Assembly (NCBI GenBank): GCA_910589415.1
Contig: OU342632.1
Coordinates: 42,955,341 to 43,019,340 of the forward strand
From: Malachius bipustulatus
Lineage: Eukaryota; Arthropoda; Insecta; Coleoptera; Melyridae
Direction: 5' to 3'
Length of the DNA: 64,000 nt
Under the pieces are notes generated by a model. The model had not been told where the DNA came from. It did not search any database and worked only from the letters and a program-made list of their open reading frames with translations. Below, in pieces: positions 44,701-54,916 of the stretch; within the stretch, counting starts at the first letter, position 1; each line of letters opens with the position of its first letter. A program made the translations under genes and the position numbers.

Positions 44701-47700
44701 GGCATGCATCCTCTAGTTATTTCTCGATGTGCTGTACTGATGAGGTCTAAGAGACCGAAACAACGTTGTCTGCAGCTTCGAGATGACTGGATGGCTCTGT
44801 GTGTCAGGTCTGCCTCAGGAAGCCCTAGGTTAGAGCGATATGCCCGTTAAATTTATTTTGAATTTTTAATTCTTTGCGCTCATTAACATCATCATTATTA
44901 TTGTAATAACCATGGGCTTTGGCGAGAGACATCTATCGGTAGCTAACCAGCACCGCCCGACGGATGGTAATGCCCCGAATTGTGGGCTGCCTATTCCCGA
45001 TGGACACAAAGCTGGTAGCGTGCTGCCGTTTAGTTCTTGTCTCCGTCGGTAGATGGCAACCAACTATTGAGGTCACGGAGTTCCGTGTCACCTCTTTATT
45101 CATATAGTTGGCTTCCTGTGCTGGCCTGGCATGCATCCTCTAGTTATTTCTCGATGTGCTGTACTGATGAGGTCTAAGAGACCGAAACAACGTTGTCTGC
45201 AGCTTCGAGATGACTGGATGGCTCTGTGTGTCAGGTCTGCCTCAGGAAGCCCTAGGTTAGAGCGATATGCCCGTTAAATTTATTTTGAATTTTTAATTCT
45301 TTGCGCTCATTAACATCATCATTATTATTGTAATAACCATGGGCTTTGGCGAGAGACATCTATCGGTAGCTAACCAGCACCGCCCGACGGATGGTAATGC
45401 CCCGAATTGTGGGCTGCCTATTCCCGATGGACACAAAGCTGGTAGCGTGCTGCCGTTTAGTTCTTGTCTCCGTCGGTAGATGGCAACCAACTATTGAGGT
45501 CACGGAGTTCCGTGTCACCTCTTTATTCATATAGTTGGCTTCCTGTGCTGGCCTGGCATGCATCCTCTAGTTATTTCTCGATGTGCTGTACTGATGAGGT
45601 CTAAGAGACCGAAACAACGTTGTCTGCAGCTTCGAGATGACTGGATGGCTCTGTGTGTCAGGTCTGCCTCAGGAAGCCCTAGGTTAGAGCGATATGCCCG
45701 TTAAATTTATTTTGAATTTTTAATTCTTTGCGCTCATTAACATCATCATTATTATTGTAATAACCATGGGCTTTGGCGAGAGACATCTATCGGTAGCTAA
45801 CCAGCACCGCCCGACGGATGGTAATGCCCCGAATTGTGGGCTGCCTATTCCCGATGGACACAAAGCTGGTAGCGTGCTGCCGTTTAGTTCTTGTCTCCGT
45901 CGGTAGATGGCAACCAACTATTGAGGTCACGGAGTTCCGTGTCACCTCTTTATTCATATAGTTGGCTTCCTGTGCTGGCCTGGCATGCATCCTCTAGTTA
46001 TTTCTCGATGTGCTGTACTGATGAGGTCTAAGAGACCGAAACAACGTTGTCTGCAGCTTCGAGATGACTGGATGGCTCTGTGTGTCAGGTCTGCCTCAGG
46101 AAGCCCTAGGTTAGAGCGATATGCCCGTTAAATTTATTTTGAATTTTTAATTCTTTGCGCTCATTAACATCATCATTATTATTGTAATAACCATGGGCTT
46201 TGGCGAGAGACATCTATCGGTAGCTAACCAGCACCGCCCGACGGATGGTAATGCCCCGAATTGTGGGCTGCCTATTCCCGATGGACACAAAGCTGGTAGC
46301 GTGCTGCCGTTTAGTTCTTGTCTCCGTCGGTAGATGGCAACCAACTATTGAGGTCACGGAGTTCCGTGTCACCTCTTTATTCATATAGTTGGCTTCCTGT
46401 GCTGGCCTGGCATGCATCCTCTAGTTATTTCTCGATGTGCTGTACTGATGAGGTCTAAGAGACCGAAACAACGTTGTCTGCAGCTTCGAGATGACTGGAT
46501 GGCTCTGTGTGTCAGGTCTGCCTCAGGAAGCCCTAGGTTAGAGCGATATGCCCGTTAAATTTATTTTGAATTTTTAATTCTTTGCGCTCATTAACATCAT
46601 CATTATTATTGTAATAACCATGGGCTTTGGCGAGAGACATCTATCGGTAGCTAACCAGCACCGCCCGACGGATGGTAATGCCCCGAATTGTGGGCTGCCT
46701 ATTCCCGATGGACACAAAGCTGGTAGCGTGCTGCCGTTTAGTTCTTGTCTCCGTCGGTAGATGGCAACCAACTATTGAGGTCACGGAGTTCCGTGTCACC
46801 TCTTTATTCATATAGTTGGCTTCCTGTGCTGGCCTGGCATGCATCCTCTAGTTATTTCTCGATGTGCTGTACTGATGAGGTCTAAGAGACCGAAACAACG
46901 TTGTCTGCAGCTTCGAGATGACTGGATGGCTCTGTGTGTCAGGTCTGCCTCAGGAAGCCCTAGGTTAGAGCGATATGCCCGTTAAATTTATTTTGAATTT
47001 TTAATTCTTTGCGCTCATTAACATCATCATTATTATTGTAATAACCATGGGCTTTGGCGAGAGACATCTATCGGTAGCTAACCAGCACCGCCCGACGGAT
47101 GGTAATGCCCCGAATTGTGGGCTGCCTATTCCCGATGGACACAAAGCTGGTAGCGTGCTGCCGTTTAGTTCTTGTCTCCGTCGGTAGATGGCAACCAACT
47201 ATTGAGGTCACGGAGTTCCGTGTCACCTCTTTATTCATATAGTTGGCTTCCTGTGCTGGCCTGGCATGCATCCTCTAGTTATTTCTCGATGTGCTGTACT
47301 GATGAGGTCTAAGAGACCGAAACAACGTTGTCTGCAGCTTCGAGATGACTGGATGGCTCTGTGTGTCAGGTCTGCCTCAGGAAGCCCTAGGTTAGAGCGA
47401 TATGCCCGTTAAATTTATTTTGAATTTTTAATTCTTTGCGCTCATTAACATCATCATTATTATTGTAATAACCATGGGCTTTGGCGAGAGACATCTATCG
47501 GTAGCTAACCAGCACCGCCCGACGGATGGTAATGCCCCGAATTGTGGGCTGCCTATTCCCGATGGACACAAAGCTGGTAGCGTGCTGCCGTTTAGTTCTT
47601 GTCTCCGTCGGTAGATGGCAACCAACTATTGAGGTCACGGAGTTCCGTGTCACCTCTTTATTCATATAGTTGGCTTCCTGTGCTGGCCTGGCATGCATCC

Positions 47701-50699
47701 TCTAGTTATTTCTCGATGTGCTGTACTGATGAGGTCTAAGAGACCGAAACAACGTTGTCTGCAGCTTCGAGATGACTGGATGGCTCTGTGTGTCAGGTCT
47801 GCCTCAGGAAGCCCTAGGTTAGAGCGATATGCCCGTTAAATTTATTTTGAATTTTTAATTCTTTGCGCTCATTAACATCATCATTATTATTGTAATAACC
47901 ATGGGCTTTGGCGAGAGACATCTATCGGTAGCTAACCAGCACCGCCCGACGGATGGTAATGCCCCGAATTGTGGGCTGCCTATTCCCGATGGACACAAAG
48001 CTGGTAGCGTGCTGCCGTTTAGTTCTTGTCTCCGTCGGTAGATGGCAACCAACTATTGAGGTCACGGAGTTCCGTGTCACCTCTTTATTCATATAGTTGG
48101 CTTCCTGTGCTGGCCTGGCATGCATCCTCTAGTTATTTCTCGATGTGCTGTACTGATGAGGTCTAAGAGACCGAAACAACGTTGTCTGCAGCTTCGAGAT
48201 GACTGGATGGCTCTGTGTGTCAGGTCTGCCTCAGGAAGCCCTAGGTTAGAGCGATATGCCCGTTAAATTTATTTTGAATTTTTAATTCTTTGCGCTCATT
48301 AACATCATCATTATTATTGTAATAACCATGGGCTTTGGCGAGAGACATCTATCGGTAGCTAACCAGCACCGCCCGACGGATGGTAATGCCCCGAATTGTG
48401 GGCTGCCTATTCCCGATGGACACAAAGCTGGTAGCGTGCTGCCGTTTAGTTCTTGTCTCCGTCGGTAGATGGCAACCAACTATTGAGGTCACGGAGTTCC
48501 GTGTCACCTCTTTATTCATATAGTTGGCTTCCTGTGCTGGCCTGGCATGCATCCTCTAGTTATTTCTCGATGTGCTGTACTGATGAGGTCTAAGAGACCG
48601 AAACAACGTTGTCTGCAGCTTCGAGATGACTGGATGGCTCTGTGTGTCAGGTCTGCCTCAGGAAGCCCTAGGTTAGAGCGATATGCCCGTTAAATTTATT
48701 TTGAATTTTTAATTCTTTGCGCTCATTAACATCATCATTATTATTGTAATAACCATGGGCTTTGGCGAGAGACATCTATCGGTAGCTAACCAGCACCGCC
48801 CGACGGATGGTAATGCCCCGAATTGTGGGCTGCCTATTCCCGATGGACACAAAGCTGGTAGCGTGCTGCCGTTTAGTTCTTGTCTCCGTCGGTAGATGGC
48901 AACCAACTATTGAGGTCACGGAGTTCCGTGTCACCTCTTTATTCATATAGTTGGCTTCCTGTGCTGGCCTGGCATGCATCCTCTAGTTATTTCTCGATGT
49001 GCTGTACTGATGAGGTCTAAGAGACCGAAACAACGTTGTCTGCAGCTTCGAGATGACTGGATGGCTCTGTGTGTCAGGTCTGCCTCAGGAAGCCCTAGGT
49101 TAGAGCGATATGCCCGTTAAATTTATTTTGAATTTTTAATTCTTTGCGCTCATTAACATCATCATTATTATTGTAATAACCATGGGCTTTGGCGAGAGAC
49201 ATCTATCGGTAGCTAACCAGCACCGCCCGACGGATGGTAATGCCCCGAATTGTGGGCTGCCTATTCCCGATGGACACAAAGCTGGTAGCGTGCTGCCGTT
49301 TAGTTCTTGTCTCCGTCGGTAGATGGCAACCAACTATTGAGGTCACGGAGTTCCGTGTCACCTCTTTATTCATATAGTTGGCTTCCTGTGCTGGCCTGGC
49401 ATGCATCCTCTAGTTATTTCTCGATGTGCTGTACTGATGAGGTCTAAGAGACCGAAACAACGTTGTCTGCAGCTTCGAGATGACTGGATGGCTCTGTGTG
49501 TCAGGTCTGCCTCAGGAAGCCCTAGGTTAGAGCGATATGCCCGTTAAATTTATTTTGAATTTTTAATTCTTTGCGCTCATTAACATCATCATTATTATTG
49601 TAATAACCATGGGCTTTGGCGAGAGACATCTATCGGTAGCTAACCAGCACCGCCCGACGGATGGTAATGCCCCGAATTGTGGGCTGCCTATTCCCGATGG
49701 ACACAAAGCTGGTAGCGTGCTGCCGTTTAGTTCTTGTCTCCGTCGGTAGATGGCAACCAACTATTGAGGTCACGGAGTTCCGTGTCACCTCTTTATTCAT
49801 ATAGTTGGCTTCCTGTGCTGGCCTGGCATGCATCCTCTAGTTATTTCTCGATGTGCTGTACTGATGAGGTCTAAGAGACCGAAACAACGTTGTCTGCAGC
49901 TTCGAGATGACTGGATGGCTCTGTGTGTCAGGTCTGCCTCAGGAAGCCCTAGGTTAGAGCGATATGCCCGTTAAATTTATTTTGAATTTTTAATTCTTTG
50001 CGCTCATTAACATCATCATTATTATTGTAATAACCATGGGCTTTGGCGAGAGACATCTATCGGTAGCTAACCAGCACCGCCCGACGGATGGTAATGCCCC
50101 GAATTGTGGGCTGCCTATTCCCGATGGACACAAAGCTGGTAGCGTGCTGCCGTTTAGTTCTTGTCTCCGTCGGTAGATGGCAACCAACTATTGAGGTCAC
50201 GGAGTTCCGTGTCACCTCTTTATTCATATAGTTGGCTTCCTGTGCTGGCCTGGCATGCATCCTCTAGTTATTTCTCGATGTGCTGTACTGATGAGGTCTA
50301 AGAGACCGAAACAACGTTGTCTGCAGCTTCGAGATGACTGGATGGCTCTGTGTGTCAGGTCTGCCTCAGGAAGCCCTAGGTTAGAGCGATATGCCCGTTA
50401 AATTTATTTTGAATTTTTAATTCTTTGCGCTCATTAACATCATCATTATTATTGTAATAACCATGGGCTTTGGCGAGAGACATCTATCGGTAGCTAACCA
50501 GCACCGCCCGACGGATGGTAATGCCCCGAATTGTGGGCTGCCTATTCCCGATGGACACAAAGCTGGTAGCGTGCTGCCGTTTAGTTCTTGTCTCCGTCGG
50601 TAGATGGCAACCAACTATTGAGGTCACGGAGTTCCGTGTCACCTCTTTATTCATATAGTTGGCTTCCTGTGCTGGCCTGGCATGCATCCTCTAGTTATT

Positions 50700-50761
50700 T
50701 CTCGATGTGCTGTACTGATGAGGTCTAAGAGACCGAAACAACGTTGTCTGCAGCTTCGAGA
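50700..50761 (+). ncRNA. hammerhead ribozyme, outermost right-arm copy
   Basis: Last complete copy, 118 bp from the right edge of the array, with the same sequence as the others. Confidence 0.93.
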
Positions 50762-50879
50762 TGACTGGATGGCTCTGTGTGTCAGGTCTGCCTCAGGAAG
50801 CCCTAGGTTAGAGCGATATGCCCGTTAAATTTATTTTGAATTTTTAATTCTTTGCGCTCATTAACATCATCATTATTAT

Positions 50880-50900
50880 ATTTATATATATATATATTTA
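50880..50900. repeat. TA-rich tract at the right edge of the array
   Basis: ATTTATATATATATATATTT directly follows the last satellite base and mirrors the (TA)n tract at the left edge. Confidence 0.85.
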
Positions 50901-52700
50901 TTTCTCCAAAATCACGATTTTTCGAGTTTCAAAACGCTCCTGTAGCTTTATCTTTCAAGATTAGTGAACGAAATTTTGGATTCTTGTAAAGCTGAGGAAT
51001 GACTTTTGATTTTCGTTGAAAAAATTTCCAAAAGTCACGTTACTTCTACAGGGTGTCCTTTCAAAGTTCCCCAAATCCGGACTTTGAGGCACGGTTTCTG
51101 GCCGCAGTTTTCAATCTAGGAGGCTGAAATTTTTGTGAGAGTAAGATGTCCACAAGGAGTGGTCTGGTATTGCACTTGAGCAAAATCGGCCGAGCCATTT
51201 CAAAATGGCGGCTATTTGAATTTGCTGAAGATTTACTATTTTTTGAATCCCTGTATGAGCAAGATGGCAAAAAAACTTTCACATCAAGTTAACAGGATTG
51301 AAAGAAAATTAATTGAAATTTGAGTTAATGCAAAAAAATTTGAATTTTTTCCATTAATAAGCCAGTGGCGTGGGTAGGAAAAGAGTGAAAATGGCTTAAT
51401 TTCTATAACAGTTTTTGAGCACATTTTTGAAGGAATTGAACTAAAATTTTCACAGTAGACAACTATACTAATACTCTTTAATCTTCAAAAATTTCAAGGA
51501 TCAAATAAAAAAAATGGCGGAGATATTTAAATTTATTTTACATGATGTAAATATCTCTAAAATTTTAAAAACGCTCTAGTAGCTTCATCTTTCAAGATTA
51601 GTGGAAGAAATTTTTTACTCTTGTGAAACTTTGGGATGACGTTAAATTTTCGTTGAAAAATTTTTCAAAAGTCGCGTTACTTCTACAGGGTGTCCTTTAA
51701 AATTTCGAAACATCCGGTCCTGTGGCACGGTTTTCTGGTAGCAGTTTTCAATCTAGGAGGCTGAAATTTTTATGGGAGGAAGATATTATCCACAAGTAGT
51801 GGTCTGGTATTGCATTTTTGAGCAAAATCGATCGAGCCGTTTCAAAATGGCGGCTTTTTGAATTTTAGGGAAAAAGGCTATTTTTTAGTCCCTGTATAAG
51901 CAATATAGAAAGAAAACTTTTCACAACAAAATAATGAGGATGACAATTAAAGGCTTGTTTAACGATTGAATGTAATATTCAGACCCGGGACTGCTTGATT
52001 TAAAACCAGCACCAGCACCAGACCAGCCGTTTTCATCGCGCTCGGCTCGGGCGGGACCACCCATGCAGATATGACTGCTCCTGCCAACCCCAATTGCAGA
52101 AAATAAAAACTCCTACAAACCTGTATTAACAAGATTGGATTAAAATGATTTGAAATTTGAATTAATGCAATAAAATTTTTATTATTTTCATTAGTAAGCT
52201 AGTGGCGTGGGTAAGAAAATGGTAAAAATGGCTAAATTTCTTTAATTGATTATGAACACATTTTTGAGGGAATTTACCTGAAATTTTCGGAGTAGACAAC
52301 TACACTAATAGCTTGTAACTCTCCAAAATTTAAAGAAGCAAATAAGAGAAATGGCGGAGTTTTTCGAATTTTTTTACATGATGTTTATTTCTCTAAAATT
52401 TCAAATGTTCGGTTTTCAGAACTCGCCTGTAACTTTTTAAAGTTAGTCAGTGGCGGGTATATAGGACAAGAGACGAAATTGTTAAATTTTGCCAATTTTT
52501 TTTTGGTTTATTATATGTAAAAATCTATTTTATGACACGCTTTCAAACGAAATGAAATGAAATTTTCACAGTAAACCACTACGTAAATTCGACCTGACTA
52601 TTGAAAAATTCAGAAAGCCAATTTAAAAGGCGGCAAAAATTTTCATAGTTGAATCGCATAAAAATACACTGTTTCTGCGATTGATGCGCAAGAAGGTTTT
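50901..52700. repeat. diverged tandem repeat, period about 638 bp, with CAGGGTGTCC motif
   Basis: Blocks recur in order. CTTTCAAGATTAGTG at 50,952 recurs at 51,589, and TACAGGGTGTCCTTT at 51,045 recurs at 51,683. CAATCTAGGAGGCTGAAATT and TGGTCTGGTATTGCA follow in both copies. AGTGGCGTGGGTA and GTAGACAACTA recur in a third, partial copy near 52,200-52,310. About 190 bp (51,945-52,130) with a CAGCACCAGCACC stretch interrupts the second copy. There is no coding frame. The CAGGGTGTCC motif suggests relationship to the foldback family. Confidence 0.7.
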
Positions 52701-53899
52701 TTTAAGGTATTGTATGGTTTGGACAGTAGCAGTAGACCTCCAGCTGAAATGATTTTAAAGTAGATGCTTTAAATGTTTTCGTGTTAAGTAAATAATTATT
52801 ATTAATGATTATAGTTTACCACACGCAACACGCATGATATGATTATGATTGAATAAGAGATTCTGCTTTTGCGAAATACGTGAGCTATATCCAAGACAGT
52901 ATGCAAGACAATAAGGATACAATACCAACCGTTCAAAACACTTAACAGCATTCCAATTTATTGCTCCAAATTTAGGTTGAAAACCTCTTCAGATATACGC
53001 ACAATAAATTTTTGAAAACGTCCTGTCCGAAAACATTCCTATGCCACTGCACTCGTAATTTCCGAACATTCTATAAAACGACTTTTGCATGGGCTGCCCG
53101 GAAGAACACACGTTTTTAAGTGGTCATTCACACATAGGGCTGTTTGTAGTTCAAATCCTGTTTGGAATAGGTTTCAAAGAGCAAATTTGCATCAAGGAAT
53201 CGTTACTACTACAACTACTCCTCTGGAAGCAATGGCGACGAAGCTAGCCCCAACGTAGATCACCGCCAAAAAGACGAATTTTCCTCACTAGCCTCCACAT
53301 GATCCCGGAAAATCAAATAAAACAATGTCTTTACAGCTCTAAACTGAGAAGATGGTGTTTGGCCGTTATGAAGACATATTTTTTGCATACGATGGCGTCA
53401 TTGTAACTGTGACTTCCGACTAATGCACGTTGCAGAATGTTTTAGTCCCAAATAGCAGTTTTTTTTTTCAGAGTATGATCCTCCTCTGATTACTTCTGGT
53501 TTCATCGTACTCTTTTGCAAGGAAGGTTTCATAAAACCTGATTTCGTTAAGAGCACAATTGAGTGATCAGCTTGCTCTTCTGATTCAAGTCTCTGAGATT
53601 TTTTATGGTTCTACCTCAAAGCTTAGGACTAAACATCGGCTTTAAACTCTCGAACAACTTAACGAGGCAATCAAAGATGAAATTGTTATCATTTCTTGGG
53701 ATGTGCTGGCGAGAGGCTAACGAAAAACTTTAAGGAAAGACTTAGAATGTATTATTAGTCCAAGGCAATACATAATTGTTATAGGACATAACCAAATATA
53801 ACTTTACTACATTCATAATAAATATTTAGAATTTAAAGGTGTGTTTCCAAATTTTGACTCGATTCTGCAGCACTCTAAATTAAAATGATACAAAACCTT
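52701..53899. other. no recognised feature
   Basis: AT-rich sequence with short frames only. I see nothing identifiable. Confidence 0.45.
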
Positions 53900-54916
53900 A
53901 TAGTTAGGGCCGCGGTGACAAAAGTGCGTTGCAACTCCCAAACGGATGAAAAGCACGGTTTTGTATAGTTCGAGTGTCGTTCTCGAAATCCGTGTTGTCG
54001 AGTAGGGGTCTGGCGTTCGGCGTTGGGCGGCTATAGTATTTTTTCCGAATTTTGCCCAGCGGTTCCAAAAATTATTTCCCAAACGGATGAAAATTACTGG
54101 AGGGCATCTACGCAAACCCCCAATTACCGGAAAAATATTTTCATCCGATTTGATCTTTGCCGTAGCCTGCAGTACAATTAAATTGACCCAGACTCCGAAA
54201 TGAAAAAAATTATCAGCCGCATGCATGCAACCGGACTGATATGAATGGTTATAATTTATGTTATTAGAAAAAAAAGGTTTCATCCAAAATGCGCCTGGCA
54301 AAATTATGCTTTCAGATCCTGCAGTTTCCCGTATTAATGAATATATCGGAGCATTATTATGGATGATCTGGACTTGACCGCAACAAATTTGGATGAAAAT
54401 AATTTTTCGATGTTCTGTAGGTATCAAAGAACCTGTGGGCAAATTTTCATCCATTTTGGAATTACTTTATCAAATTTGGCCCATTTAAATTTTGGAAAAT
54501 TGTTACAAAGCGATCGCGATACATAGAGCAAAAAAAAATTTTTTACATATTCTCAGACACGAACTATATCTCCCTGCCAAATTTCAAGTTCAAATGAGGA
54601 AATTTCCCCCCCTCCCTATTTTTCCATTTTTTTAGAGCTTCTGGAAGAGCTCTTTGCAAATATCAAATCGGATGAAAATATTTTTCCGGTAATTGGGGGT
54701 TTGCGTAGATGCCCTCCAGTAATTTTCATCCGTTTGGGAAATAATTTTTGGAACCGCTGGGCAAAATTCGGAAAAAATACTATAGCCGCCCAACGCCGAA
54801 CGCCAAACCCTTACTCGACAACACGGATTTCGAGAACGACACTCGAACTATACAAAACCGTGCTTTTCATCCGTTTGGGAGTTGCAAGGCATTTTTGTCA
54901 CCGCGGCCCTAACTAT
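53900..54916. mobile_element. 1,017-bp element with inverted arms of about 265 bp
   Basis: The ends read ATAGTTAGGGCCGCGGTGAC and its complement. The arms (53,900-54,165 and 54,652-54,916) differ at only a few positions and include the GC-rich block GCCCAACGCCGAACGCC. The motif TTTCATCC-TTTGG recurs several times in arms and interior. A minus-strand frame of 213 codons (54,454-53,813, from an ATG) runs out through the left arm. Because the right arm is its near-complement, part of the peptide is readable from both. I recognise no transposase motif, so I treat the frame as probably incidental. A non-autonomous DNA transposon is the most economical explanation. Confidence 0.65.

Larger units (their letters stand above)
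41733..50761 (+). ncRNA. series of 22 type I hammerhead ribozymes, right arm
   Basis: Complete motifs occur at 41,733-41,794 and every 427 bases to 50,700-50,761, all on the plus strand. Predicted cleavage is after the C of GTC, between 41,781 and 41,782 in the first copy. Together with the left arm this makes 42 complete ribozymes in 17.8 kb. Confidence 0.93.
41355..50879 (+). repeat. right arm of a 427-bp hammerhead-bearing satellite
   Basis: 9,525 bp, equal to 22 full units plus 131 bp, in the opposite orientation to the left arm and again with an exact 427-bp period. It begins at monomer nucleotide 1, the base immediately 3' of the predicted ribozyme cleavage site (TGCAGCTTCGAG). It ends at monomer nucleotide 131, inside the ATCATCATTATTAT simple-repeat part. 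The base before the start is T where the repeat has C, so the homology really begins there. Confidence 0.97.

Noticed and set aside
33187..50687. Repeated 67- and 65-codon frames in every satellite unit
   Set aside because: They lie on the strand opposite the ribozyme, overlap each other in two frames, have no recognisable domain, and are identical only because the DNA units are identical. No evidence of translation.
33034..50879. CRISPR-like array
   Set aside because: The whole 427-bp unit repeats, with no variable spacers, in a eukaryotic context. It is a satellite.
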